Shown one piece after another: positions 17,082 through 25,655 of a stretch of DNA of 64,000 bases. Under the pieces are notes generated by a model. The model made no database searches and was not told the origin of the DNA. It worked only from the letters and a program-made list of their open reading frames with translations. The number at the start of each line of letters is the position of its first letter. The stretch's first letter is position 1. The DNA lies in contig JAKPDK010000184.1 of NCBI GenBank assembly GCA_029552745.1, forward strand, positions 372,001 through 436,000, in the 5' to 3' direction. Source of the stretch: Candidatus Hydrogenedentota bacterium (GTDB lineage Bacteria > Hydrogenedentota > Hydrogenedentia > Hydrogenedentales > SLHB01). Made by a program: the position numbers and the translations under genes.

Positions 17082-17681
17082 TTACAGGCTTTCCCCGCGT
17101 TCCCAACGGACGAAACGACGAACGGCGATTTTCTCGCCTAGTTTACCACTGAGTTCGCGGATGAGTTGGTCGATCGTGACATTGGGGTCCTTTACGAAGG
17201 GCTGATCCAACAGACAAACCTGTTGATACCACTTCGACAATTTCCCCTGGGCTATCTTTTCACACACGGGAGCCGGTTTGCCGGTCTCGGCAGCCTGTTT
17301 GCGATAGATCTCCAGCTCGGCTTCCACGGCTTCTGCAGGCACATCTTCGCGTTTCACCCATTTGGGATTTGCCGAACAAATGTGCAGGCACAAATCTTTG
17401 CATAGGGTCTGAAACGCTTCGCCGCGAGCCACAAAATCGGTCTCGCAATTGACTTCCGCCAACACGCCATATTTGCCGTTCATGTGCACGTAAGCGACCA
17501 CAGCACCTTCTTTTGCGGCACGGTCTTCGCGCTTGGCGGAACTGGCGATGCCCTTCTCGCGCAACCATACAACTGCCTTTTCAAAATCGCCTTGGGTTGC
17601 TGCAAGGGCTTCTTTGCAATCCATCATCCCTGCACCCGTGGCTTCTCTCAATGCTTTCACGTCTTTTGCTGATATTTCCAT
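17082..17681 (-). CDS. tsf: Elongation factor Ts, short type
   Basis: Guanine nucleotide exchange factor of EF-Tu. It begins with the UBA-like N-terminal domain (VKALREATGAGMMDCKEALAATQGDFEKAVVWLREKGI), and the catalytic TDFV is in EVNCETDFVARGEAF. At 199 residues it is the short form known from Thermus and Thermotoga, with one core subdomain fewer than E. coli. The start is ATG 17681: GAGGAG is 8 bases upstream and overlaps the end of rpsB. A longer in-frame extension to 17765 would run through rpsB. Confidence 0.96.
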   Translation of the reverse strand: MEISAKDVKALREATGAGMMDCKEALAATQGDFEKAVVWLREKGIASSAKREDRAAKEGAVVAYVHMNGKYGVLAEVNCETDFVARGEAFQTLCKDLCLHICSANPKWVKREDVPAEAVEAELEIYRKQAAETGKPAPVCEKIAQGKLSKWYQQVCLLDQPFVKDPNVTIDQLIRELSGKLGEKIAVRRFVRWERGESL

Positions 17682-17685
17682 GTGT

Positions 17686-18498
17686 TTACTCCTCAAAGTC
17701 CGATTCAAACTTGTCTTCTGTTTCGTCTTCGCCTGCTTGAACAGTCGCCATGGCTTCTTCGGCATGTTGCGGTTCTGTATCAGGTTCTCCCACTCGTCTG
17801 CTATCGGTCTTTTGCCGCAAGGACTGACCTTCCAGTGCGGCGTTTGCGATCACCGAACAGTAGAGAGTAACCGCGCGAATCGCATCGTCATTACCAGGTA
17901 TGGGAACGGGTACCGCTTCCGGATCTGCATTGGTATCCACGATACCGATGCAAGGAATTCCCATTCGTTCCGCCTCACGCACTGCAATCGCCTCTTTCTT
18001 AGTATCTATCACAAAAAGAACGCCCGGCAGCCGCGGCATGGTCTTAATGCCGCTCAAGTTTTTCTCGAGCTTCACCTTTTGTTTACGAATACGAGAGGCT
18101 TCCTTTTTGCTGAGGGCATCCAGTTTCCCGCTGGACTCCATCTCTTCAAGCTCCAGCAAGCGTCTGACGCTGCGCTGTATCGTAGAAAAGTTCGTCAACG
18201 TGCCGCCCAGCCACCGGTTGTTGACATAATACATGCCGCACCGTTGTGCCTCACGCGCAACCACTTCTTGGGCCTGCTTCTTTGTCCCGACAAACAGGAC
18301 GTCCTGCCCAGATGCCACCAGGTCACGCGTCAATTCATAAGCACGGATCAATTGGCGGTAGGTTTGTTTTAAGTCGATAATGTAGATCCCGTTTCGTTGT
18401 CCAAAAATGTATTTGTTCATTTTGGGATTCCAACGACGGGTTTGGTGACCGAAATGGACACCGGCCTCTAACAACTCACGAATAGTCACGACAGGCAT
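17686..18498 (-). CDS. rpsB: 30S ribosomal protein S2
   Basis: S2 block motifs are clear: [50 protein letters not shown] and [23 protein letters not shown]. The start is ATG 18498 with AAGGAG 8 bases upstream; in-frame codons to 18558 lack support. The last ~35 residues form a Glu/Asp-rich tail (from about [12 protein letters not shown]) beyond the conserved fold. It is the first gene of the rpsB-tsf-pyrH-frr operon. The ~570 bases upstream hold repeats and the terminator of the next gene, and no promoter stands out. Confidence 0.97.
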   Translation of the reverse strand: MPVVTIRELLEAGVHFGHQTRRWNPKMNKYIFGQRNGIYIIDLKQTYRQLIRAYELTRDLVASGQDVLFVGTKKQAQEVVAREAQRCGMYYVNNRWLGGTLTNFSTIQRSVRRLLELEEMESSGKLDALSKKEASRIRKQKVKLEKNLSGIKTMPRLPGVLFVIDTKKEAIAVREAERMGIPCIGIVDTNADPEAVPVPIPGNDDAIRAVTLYCSVIANAALEGQSLRQKTDSRRVGEPDTEPQHAEEAMATVQAGEDETEDKFESDFEE

Positions 18499-18742
18499 AC
18501 AGTATTCTCCTTTGGGTTTTGCCTCGGGGCTCCACGATCGACCCGCACCGGCGGGCACCCGAATCGTTTCTTTGACGGGACCCCAGTGTAATTAGTAACC
18601 AGACAAGTGTAGCACGAACTGCAAGCCAAAGACAAATGAATGGGTAAGTCCAAATGGGCAGATTTAGGCATCTGGGAATCCCGGTGTCTCCGGGGATACC
18701 GTCGTCGGCACAGTATGCCCTCATGCGCCTTGCGCCCACGCT

Positions 18743-18884
18743 GTCATTGCGGGGAGTGCCGTCAGGTGCGACGCGGCAATCCCTCGGGGTTCGGAGATAG
18801 CCCGCGGCTCCGCACGGCGCCCTCTTGCGCTACGCGGTCAAGCGGATTGCTTAGGCGCGTCAGGGACGCGCTCCTCGCAATGAC
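18743..18884. repeat. Interspersed hairpin repeat, inverted pair
   Basis: Forward unit 18743-18782 and inverted unit 18844-18884 with the same GTCATTGC...GCAATCC ends as at 1783, separated by 61 bases. Inner stems (for example GCGTC/GACGC in the second unit) differ in sequence from other copies but keep pairing, which argues for selection or mechanism acting on structure. It lies in the gap upstream of rpsB. The rest of 18499-19011 shows no gene. Confidence 0.85.
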
Positions 18885-19011
18885 AACCGGGAGGCGAGAT
18901 GACAAAAGAGGGCGAGGCAATGCCCCGGCATCGCAGGGTAACACCAGGAATTAGGGACTTAAAATCTCTGCCCATCACTTGTACGAGAAACTTAATCCAG
19001 ACCCCGGCGCC

Positions 19012-19048
19012 GAAAAAGAAAAAAGGCAGCCACCTGTGCGCGACTGCC
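19012..19048 (-). terminator. Rho-independent terminator after the RRM gene
   Basis: On the minus strand GGCAGTC (19048-19042) pairs with GGCTGCC (19031-19025; one G-U pair) around a 10-base loop, followed by a T-rich run with TTTTTT and TTTTT blocks. It lies 24 bases beyond the stop of the RNA-binding protein gene. Confidence 0.8.
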
Positions 19049-19071
19049 TTCTTGACTCCTGTCGTTATGGA

Positions 19072-19353
19072 CTAGTAACGGGACGAATAGTTGCCGCGTG
19101 GACGGCGCTCTTCGCGTGCACGCGCTTCGTTCACGGTCAACGTACGCCCTTGAAGGGTCGAGCCGTTAAGTTCCGTGATCGCGGTGCGGGCTTCCGAATC
19201 ATTCGCCATCTCAACGAACCCAAAACCACGGGAACGTCCGGTCTGACGGTCTTCGACTACCCTAGCGTCTCTCACTTGCCCGAAGCGTTCAAATGCCTCG
19301 CGAAGCTGGTCGCTGTCCGTGTCATAAGACAAATTGCCTACGTAGATGTTCAT
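19072..19353 (-). CDS. RRM-domain RNA-binding protein
   Basis: A single RNA-recognition motif of the small bacterial/cyanobacterial Rbp type. RNP2 is IYVGNL (about residues 3-8), RNP1 is RGFGFVEM (about 43-50), and the beta-alpha-beta-beta-alpha-beta order is complete by residue 80. A short Arg-rich tail ends in NYSSRY. 93 residues from ATG 19353, preceded by AAGGAA; an in-frame GTG at 19371 overlaps that ribosome site. Proteins of this kind act as cold-responsive RNA chaperones in other bacteria; that role is an inference here. It is monocistronic, with its own terminator and a promoter about 170 bases upstream. Confidence 0.92.
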   Translation of the reverse strand: MNIYVGNLSYDTDSDQLREAFERFGQVRDARVVEDRQTGRSRGFGFVEMANDSEARTAITELNGSTLQGRTLTVNEARAREERRPRGNYSSRY

Positions 19354-19508
19354 TTCCTTCTTTCCTTTCACATCGTGAAATACGGAGAGTGTTCCTCAGT
19401 GTGGGCTGGTAACCGGACCTAGGCAAGCATGAGACCAAAGAAGGCAAACATCACGCGGCGGGATCGGATACTGTACTCGGACTGATTCACACAAACTCCA
19501 AAAACCAA

Positions 19509-19527
19509 TTGTGCACCCATTGCACAA
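19509..19527. promoter_or_regulatory. Perfect 7+7 inverted repeat at the predicted RRM transcription start
   Basis: TTGTGCA-N5-TGCACAA. It begins where transcription from the -10 at 19533-19538 (minus strand) would start, so it could be an operator or the first hairpin of the leader RNA. Confidence 0.5.
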
Positions 19528-19532
19528 AAAGG

Positions 19533-19561
19533 ACTGTACCACAAATTGCGACGAAAAGCAA
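19533..19561 (-). promoter_or_regulatory. Predicted sigma70 promoter of the RRM gene
   Basis: Minus strand TTGCTT (19561-19556), 17-base spacer, TACAGT (19538-19533). It implies an untranslated leader of about 170 bases, which is long and typical of cold-shock-type RNA-binding protein genes. Confidence 0.45.
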
Positions 19562-19683
19562 TTCTTTTTTTCTTTTATCGTCAAAGTGGCATTTTCTGAA
19601 GACACCCTTGGACAATGCGAAAGACCCCCACGAACATTCAAGCTTGCCCATCCAAAGCCTTTGTTGAGATTTCAGTATCCCAC

Positions 19684-19711
19684 TTGTTTCAAGATGTTGA
19701 AAAATTATAAT
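19684..19711 (+). promoter_or_regulatory. Predicted sigma70 promoter of the LacI-family gene
   Basis: TTGTTT (19684-19689), 16-base spacer, perfect TATAAT (19706-19711), in an AT-rich stretch. The transcription start would be near 19718, about 90 bases before the GTG start. The 450-base divergent gap between the RRM gene and this regulator holds nothing else coding. Confidence 0.5.
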
Positions 19712-19809
19712 ACAATTGTTCTGATATCTATTGCGGGAGTATGATACATCGATAATATTTTGCTGGACAGTTTGAACTCCTTTGCTATGAAGAACTAGCG
19801 AGGCTGACG

Positions 19810-20940
19810 GTGGCAAAGCCCAGAGAACGACGAAAAAGACCCACAATTCAAGACGTGGCGCGCCGAGCGGGCGTTACGACCTCTACAGTCTCCCGCATTT
19901 TGAATAAGCGGGAGATGGCGTTTCCTATCGCGGAAGAAACAAAACAGCGTGTTTTGGATGCGGTCAAGGAACTGGGATACCGTCCCAATCGTTTGGCACG
20001 TAGCCTTGCGTTGTCCAAGACATATGTAATCGGCGTTTCCTTCCCTATCACGGAACCCTCCGGCCAACTGGAACATCAAGAAGCTACCTGGTTGGCTATT
20101 GGCTCGTTGATCTCAGGCATTCAACACGTGACACAGATGGAAGGATATGAAGTTCATATTTTTAACCGAATCGAGCATGACTATCCCCACTCGAATCCTC
20201 CTCGTGAGTTTTGCCCCGATTTTATTGACGGCTTGATCTACGTGGAACCTAATCCACGTTATGACCATTATTCGGAAATTGCGGCAACCGGCGTTCCCCT
20301 GGTCACGATCGGTCCCAGTCCCTTGGAACCGCCAGGTTTTGCAGCAACCGCTGATGATCGCTTCGAGATATACCGCCTGACGAAGGCTTTAATTGCGAAG
20401 GGCCATCACCGTATCGCTCTGTTTCTTTGCACTCCTAATGAACCGCCCTTAGATTGTCTCCTACGCATGGAGGGGTATCGAACCGCCTTGCAAGAAGAAG
20501 GCATACCCTTTGACCCGGCCCTGATGCCCCGAGATTGCATAGGTCTCGTATCTACTCGGGAGCTTGTCAAACGTCTGTTTAACGTTTGGCCTCGTCCTAC
20601 AGCCATGATAATCGGAAGACCCGAGGTGGCACATTACTTCCTGGAATTTGCGCAAGAAAAAGGCTTAGAGTGTCCCCGTGATGTCGAATTTATCGTGCTC
20701 GGAGATGACCCCACATTCGCATATCGAAAACCCAGTTTGACGACATTAAAAGTGCAGTATATCCAACTCGGCGAAGCGGCAGCCCGTCTGGTGTTAGACA
20801 TAGTAGAAGGCAAAACAAAAGAGCCGAAACGCGTGATTGTTCCTTGGCAGTTCATACAGCGGGAGTCATGTGTTTTGGGAGAACTTTTCGACAGAAACTC
20901 GAATGGGAAGGAGAATCAATCTAACGTAAAAACGCTGTAA
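19810..20940 (+). CDS. LacI-family transcriptional regulator
   Basis: 376 residues. The N-terminal LacI helix-turn-helix (TIQDVARRAGVTTSTVSRIL, about 12-31) is followed by the hinge helix (GYRPNRLARSLALSKT) and a periplasmic-binding-protein-like sensor domain to the end (TYVIGVSFPITEP through VLDIVEGKTKEPKRVIVP). The effector is probably a sugar, as is usual for the family, but no residue pattern identifies it. It starts at GTG, preceded by GAGG. Just downstream on the same strand are two secreted NHL proteins, which are the nearest candidate targets; no LacI-type operator was recognised. Confidence 0.92.
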   Translation: MAKPRERRKRPTIQDVARRAGVTTSTVSRILNKREMAFPIAEETKQRVLDAVKELGYRPNRLARSLALSKTYVIGVSFPITEPSGQLEHQEATWLAIGSLISGIQHVTQMEGYEVHIFNRIEHDYPHSNPPREFCPDFIDGLIYVEPNPRYDHYSEIAATGVPLVTIGPSPLEPPGFAATADDRFEIYRLTKALIAKGHHRIALFLCTPNEPPLDCLLRMEGYRTALQEEGIPFDPALMPRDCIGLVSTRELVKRLFNVWPRPTAMIIGRPEVAHYFLEFAQEKGLECPRDVEFIVLGDDPTFAYRKPSLTTLKVQYIQLGEAAARLVLDIVEGKTKEPKRVIVPWQFIQRESCVLGELFDRNSNGKENQSNVKTL

Positions 20941-21072
20941 TCGCGTAAGAGGCTTCCACGTGCCGTTTGTCTGAAAGAAGAATCAAGGAACAGGTAAGGA
21001 GACCGACGAAATCCATACGCAAATGGTTTTGTACGCTTTATAATACAAGACCTACGCAGAGAGAAACCCGCA

Positions 21073-22362
21073 ATGTTTATGAAGTATACGCCCTTTATTG
21101 TCTTCTTTCTCTCGTTAGTTCCGATACAGGTACACGCGCAACCAGCGAAATCACCCTCTGAAGAAGTACTTCGTGGCAGAGCTTCTATTTCCCCTTCGCT
21201 CGTCCGTCTGGACCCCCAAGAAAAACAGAAATTCAAGATCATTCTCAAAGCCAAACGGCTACAGGGAGCCGATGTTGCGCATTCGGTAAAATGGTCTGTA
21301 AACGATGTGCTCGGAGGCAACGAAGAAGTTGGAACCATTACAGAGGACGGCCTTTATACAGCCCCTGCCGTACCACCGGTCCCGCGAGAAGTCCACATCG
21401 TGGCTGACGTGGAGGGAGTTGAAAACCGATTTTTGTTCGCGACGGTTGTTATCAATGCGCCCGGACAACCCTATGAGATGGTCTCTTCCTGGTTTGAACC
21501 CAAGGGCAAGTCCCGGTTATTGGTAGACCCCCATTGCCTCTGTCTGGACAAAGATGGAAACCTGATTATTGCAGATTACAATGGTTCCCGAGTTTTACGA
21601 TTTACGCCAGAGGGGAAATATCTCGGGGATATTGGTCGCGGCACCGGTGAGAAACCGGGAATGGTCAAACTACCCCGGGTTGTCCAAATGGATGCCGCAG
21701 GGCGGATCTTCGTTAGCGACCAAAAAAGCGACAAGCCGCGCATTCAGGTATTTACGCCGGAAGGCGACTTCCTTTACGCTTTTGCTGAGAAGGGGATACG
21801 ACCGGGACAGATGCTACGCGCTCATGGCATGGTATTCGATTCCAAGGGTTTTTTGTATGTAGTTGATGTCGATACGATGCGCATCAATGTCTATGAACCT
21901 GCAACAGGTAAATTTGTAAGACGCTGGGGAAAGGACGGAAGTGCCACAGGGGAGTTCAATGCCCCTCATGGAATTGCTATCGATCGGAATGACGACATCT
22001 TTGTGGTGGGTTATTACGGTCCTTGTCAAAAATTTACCGCTGACGGGAAATTCCTGTTTGATTTTGCTTATCCCGATCCACCCGACGGCGCAGTCTACTT
22101 TCACAGCATTGCTTCAGACCGTTGGGGTAATGTCTATCTTACAGTGCGGGGGGCGGCGGGATATGGCGGTGCGATCGAAGACAACGAAGGTAGAAAAGTC
22201 AGCATCATGAAATTTAATAACAACGGGGACCACATCTGTAATTTGACGTTGAAAGTAAAGGCGCATAGTGAGAATTGGGCAACAATTGATGAACAAGGAA
22301 AGGTCTACGCGATTTTTCAAAGCAACGAAGAATTGGGCGTACAAGTGTTTGAACCACGATAA
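21073..22362 (+). CDS. Secreted Ig-like / NHL-repeat protein, copy 1
   Basis: A signal peptide (YTPFIVFFLSLVPIQVHAQ) is followed by an Ig-like beta domain (about 40-130; WSVNDVLGGNEEVGTITEDGLYTAP is the typical strand pattern). About five NHL repeats follow, forming a six-bladed propeller: DPHCLCLDKDGNLIIADYNGSRVLRF, LPRVVQMDAAGRIFVSDQ, RAHGMVFDSKGFLYVVD and APHGIAIDRNDDIFVVGYYG. It is probably a periplasmic or exported binding protein, and no catalytic site is visible. It is a tandem paralogue of the next gene, sharing PSLVRL and YYGPCQKF. ATG 21073 or 21079 could be the start. Confidence 0.85.
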   Translation: MFMKYTPFIVFFLSLVPIQVHAQPAKSPSEEVLRGRASISPSLVRLDPQEKQKFKIILKAKRLQGADVAHSVKWSVNDVLGGNEEVGTITEDGLYTAPAVPPVPREVHIVADVEGVENRFLFATVVINAPGQPYEMVSSWFEPKGKSRLLVDPHCLCLDKDGNLIIADYNGSRVLRFTPEGKYLGDIGRGTGEKPGMVKLPRVVQMDAAGRIFVSDQKSDKPRIQVFTPEGDFLYAFAEKGIRPGQMLRAHGMVFDSKGFLYVVDVDTMRINVYEPATGKFVRRWGKDGSATGEFNAPHGIAIDRNDDIFVVGYYGPCQKFTADGKFLFDFAYPDPPDGAVYFHSIASDRWGNVYLTVRGAAGYGGAIEDNEGRKVSIMKFNNNGDHICNLTLKVKAHSENWATIDEQGKVYAIFQSNEELGVQVFEPR

Positions 22363-22392
22363 TTCTCATAACGTATCAGGGGAGTGCTCCCA

Positions 22393-23667
22393 ATGACAAA
22401 AAGGGTCTTTGTGTTGAGAATGACAGCCTTGCTGCTTGTGGTGATTCCATCGTTTGCCTGGGGACAAGACAAAACATCAAAACCCCGTGCAACGATTCGC
22501 CCCTCTTTAGTCCGGCTTACTGCCAACTCCACGCAGCCTTTCAAAATCGTCCTCGAGCCTCAACGCCTCCGGAGTGCCCGGGTAGCCCAAAAGGTCCGTT
22601 GGAACGTGAACGGTATTCCGGGCGGTAATGCCCAAATCGGTACCATTGATGCCTCGGGTATCTATCACGCGCCGGCGAAAAGTCCAAGAGCCGCCGAAAT
22701 ACACATCGGGGCGGAAGTGGAAGAAGCAGAGAATCAATTGCTCTGGGCAACTGTAATATTGGGCGATAAAGAGCCCTCTTATCATCTCGCACGCCGGTGG
22801 CGCAGCGACGTAAATGAAGAATGGGGTATCCAGAAACCCCTGGGATTTGCACTCGATGCCAACGACACGCTGCTTCTCGCGGATACAAAGAAAAACGTTG
22901 TCGTTCGCTTTACACGAGATGGACGTTTCCTCCACAAAGTGGGCGCAGGAACAGGAAACAAGCCCGGCTACTTCATGGATGTCCGTGACATTACTGTTGA
23001 CAACGAAGGCAAAATCTTTGTTAGCGACGAACGCACAGGTCCCCCTCGCATTCAGGTGTTCGACCCGCAAGGAAACTACCTTTATGCTTTCGGTCAAAAA
23101 GGCGCAGGACCCGGCCAGCTCTTTCGGACGGGCGGCATGATGTTTTCAGCGAGTGGAATTCTTTTTGTTGTTGATATTGATACCATGCGTATCAACCAGT
23201 ACGAGAAGTCGGGTAATTTCCTCGGAACGTGGGATGACGACGGGGAGCACCTTGGACAATTAAACGCTCCGTACGGAGTTTTTGTTGATAGGAATGGCGA
23301 CGTGTTCGTTGCAGGATATTACGGTCCCTGCCAGAAATTCTCGCAGAACGGTGTTTTTCTCTCCGCCTTCGCTTCGCCTGATCCGCCCGAAGGACCGGTG
23401 GGATTTCAAAGCATCTCAGGAGATCGGTGGGGCAATGTCTATCTTGCCGCCAGGCTGGATGGGGAATCTCCCGGTGACTTCGACCCGGAGCACGGTAAAA
23501 AAGTCTTCATCTATAAATATAACAATAACGGCGACTTTATCACGCGTTTTCCTCTTCCCCAGGGTGAACTGGGTGAAACCCGCATGGCAGTTGACGAACA
23601 AGATCAGCTCTACGTGGTATTTCAGCGGAAAAATGAAGCCGGTGTGGAAATATACTCGCAGCGGTAA
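22393..23667 (+). CDS. Secreted Ig-like / NHL-repeat protein, copy 2
   Basis: Same architecture as its upstream neighbour. There is a signal peptide (LLLVVIPSFAWGQ), an Ig-like domain (WNVNGIPGGNAQIGTIDASGIYHAP) and NHL blades (KPLGFALDANDTLLLADTKKNVVVRF, VRDITVDNEGKIFVSDERTG, TGGMMFSASGILFVVDIDTMR, APYGVFVDRNGDVFVAGYYG). 424 residues. The start is ATG 22393, with AGGGGAG about 8 bases upstream; the GTG at 22384 overlaps that site. It lies 30 bases after copy 1, so the pair is co-transcribed. Divergence between the copies is highest at the C-terminal blade. Function unknown. Confidence 0.85.
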   Translation: MTKRVFVLRMTALLLVVIPSFAWGQDKTSKPRATIRPSLVRLTANSTQPFKIVLEPQRLRSARVAQKVRWNVNGIPGGNAQIGTIDASGIYHAPAKSPRAAEIHIGAEVEEAENQLLWATVILGDKEPSYHLARRWRSDVNEEWGIQKPLGFALDANDTLLLADTKKNVVVRFTRDGRFLHKVGAGTGNKPGYFMDVRDITVDNEGKIFVSDERTGPPRIQVFDPQGNYLYAFGQKGAGPGQLFRTGGMMFSASGILFVVDIDTMRINQYEKSGNFLGTWDDDGEHLGQLNAPYGVFVDRNGDVFVAGYYGPCQKFSQNGVFLSAFASPDPPEGPVGFQSISGDRWGNVYLAARLDGESPGDFDPEHGKKVFIYKYNNNGDFITRFPLPQGELGETRMAVDEQDQLYVVFQRKNEAGVEIYSQR

Positions 23668-23862
23668 CTGCGGTTGAACTATTACCCATCGTAACAAATG
23701 CACAGTTTCCCTTGTCGAATTTTTGAATGTCCGGAATTGTTTTGGTAGCTTATAGAAGCGGCGATAACTGGCGCTCACCCCAACCCACAGCCACGACGAA
23801 CCGTTTATTGGAATACGCCGCTTTGCTGGGATTTGGGTGATAAGCACGCGGAGGGCGAGAAA

Positions 23863-25452
23863 ATGCCGAAAATTCTTGTACTGGATGGACTGAGTGAAGA
23901 AGGAATTGAGATTTTCCGACAAGCACCTGGCTTTGAAGTTGACGTAAAACCACCCCAGAAGCCTGAAGAGCTTGCTGCGATTATAAACGAATACGACGGG
24001 TTGGTCGTTCGAAGTGCCACAAAAGTCACGGCAGCAGCGCTCGAAAAAGCGAACCGGCTTCGCGTGATCGGCAGAGCGGGCGCCGGTACAGATAATATCG
24101 ACAAAGACGCCGCGACAAAGAAGGGCATTGTTGTTATGAACACGCCCGGCGGCAATACCATTTCCACTTGCGAACACACGTTTGCCTTGATGTTTGCGCT
24201 GTTGCGCAAGATTCCTGCGGCACACGCCTCGATGATGGCGGGAAAATGGGACCGCAAAAGTTTCATGGGAACAGAGGTTAAAGGCAAGACTCTGGGAATC
24301 ATTGGCGTGGGTCGAATCGGCGGCGAGGTAGCAAAGCGCGCTATCGCGTTTGAAATGAAAGTGATCGCTTACGACCCTATCCTTACAAAACTCAAAGCGG
24401 AGGCGCTCGGCGTAGAACTCGTTGATTTAGACGAGTTGTTTTCCCGCGCTGACATCATCACAATTCACGCGCCGAAAACAGACAAAACGATGAACCTGAT
24501 CAACGCCGAAACGTTCAAAAAAATGAAGCCTACGGTTCGCATCATCAATGCGGCACGAGGGGGAATTGTAAACGAGAACGACCTTGCTGAAGCCCTAAAA
24601 CAGAAAAAAATCGCGGGAGCGGCACTTGATGTGTATACATCCGAGCCGTTCCAGAATAATCCCTTCCTCGGGCTAGATAATATTGTCATGACCCCACATT
24701 TGGCTGCCTCAACCGACGAGGCTCAACTCACGGTTGCGATTGACATTGCCAAACAGATGGTGGATTATTTGACCACGGGCGCCATTGTGAACGCGGTGAA
24801 TGTGCCAAGCCTTGACAGCGAAACCAGAAACAAACTGCAACCTTTGATCTATCTCGCAGAGCGGTTAGGACGTTTTCAATCGCTGTTCGTAAAGGGAAAA
24901 CCTACGGCAATCGAAATTGAGTACGCCGGCGACATCGGCGTGAACGATACCTACCCGATTACGGCGAGCGCTCTCAAAGGATTTCTGGAACCCCTTGTCG
25001 AGACCGTGAACATTGTGAGCGCGCCGAGTTACCTTGAAGAATACGGCATCCGCTACAGCGAAGTGCGTAGCCCACAGCCGACGGACTATGCGTTCAGTAT
25101 GACGCTAAAAGTCACTACGGATGAAGAAGAGCACCGTGTAGCTGGAACACTATTTGGTCACAAGAAGGACCCGAGGATCTGTGTGATCGACCATACCCGC
25201 GTTGACGTACGTCCTGAAGGCCATATTTTGGTGTGTTTCAATGAGGATAAACCCCTCATCATTGGCCGAGTCGCTACTATTATCGGCGAAGCGGGTGTCA
25301 ACATCGCGGATATGACGTTGGGTCGAGATGAGCGCGGAGGCAGGGCAGCAACAGTATTGAACCTCGATGCACCCCTTACCGAGGAGATACTTGAAAAAAT
25401 CAGAAAGGTTCCTTACGTCAACCAAGCACGGCTTGTTTGTTTGAACGGTTAA
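23863..25452 (+). CDS. serA: D-3-phosphoglycerate dehydrogenase, long form
   Basis: First step of serine synthesis (3-phosphoglycerate + NAD to 3-phosphohydroxypyruvate). The catalytic Arg, Glu and His lie in INAARGGI, DVYTSEP and MTPHLAAST. The NAD site is LGIIGVGRIGGEVAKRA, and VIGRAGAGTDNID is typical of the family. The N-terminal catalytic/NAD part (1-315) is followed by the allosteric-substrate-binding domain (about 320-450) and a C-terminal ACT domain (LIIGRVATIIGEAGVNIADM), which in this family binds serine. 529 residues, the usual long type. The start is ATG 23863 with GGAGGGCGAG upstream; the frame extends to 23833 without support. Confidence 0.96.
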   Translation: MPKILVLDGLSEEGIEIFRQAPGFEVDVKPPQKPEELAAIINEYDGLVVRSATKVTAAALEKANRLRVIGRAGAGTDNIDKDAATKKGIVVMNTPGGNTISTCEHTFALMFALLRKIPAAHASMMAGKWDRKSFMGTEVKGKTLGIIGVGRIGGEVAKRAIAFEMKVIAYDPILTKLKAEALGVELVDLDELFSRADIITIHAPKTDKTMNLINAETFKKMKPTVRIINAARGGIVNENDLAEALKQKKIAGAALDVYTSEPFQNNPFLGLDNIVMTPHLAASTDEAQLTVAIDIAKQMVDYLTTGAIVNAVNVPSLDSETRNKLQPLIYLAERLGRFQSLFVKGKPTAIEIEYAGDIGVNDTYPITASALKGFLEPLVETVNIVSAPSYLEEYGIRYSEVRSPQPTDYAFSMTLKVTTDEEEHRVAGTLFGHKKDPRICVIDHTRVDVRPEGHILVCFNEDKPLIIGRVATIIGEAGVNIADMTLGRDERGGRAATVLNLDAPLTEEILEKIRKVPYVNQARLVCLNG

Positions 25453-25456
25453 TTAA

Positions 25457-25482
25457 CGCAACTATTTGGGTTGCGCTCTTTT
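25457..25482 (+). terminator. Rho-independent terminator after serA
   Basis: CGCAAC (25457-25462) and GTTGCG (25470-25475) form a perfect stem around a 7-base loop, followed by CTCTTTT. It starts 5 bases after the serA stop. The remaining ~170 bases before icd carry no gene. Confidence 0.75.
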
Positions 25483-25655
25483 AACTAACAAAAACATCTG
25501 ATTTTTGAGAAAAACATATGGCGTCTGCCTTGAGAAACGCTCGAGGAACATAGCCGTTATTAAAGACGCGATGGGCTATTTCGTTCTATTTTCCGGAAAA
25601 AATGTTGAGGACTATGTTACGAATTTGACGAGTCTTTCTTAGAAAAGGAGGCGTT

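Noticed and set aside
18499-19011. tRNA or other structural RNA in the gap upstream of rpsB
   Set aside because: No cloverleaf or conserved RNA motif was recognised; the visible structure is the hairpin repeat pair.
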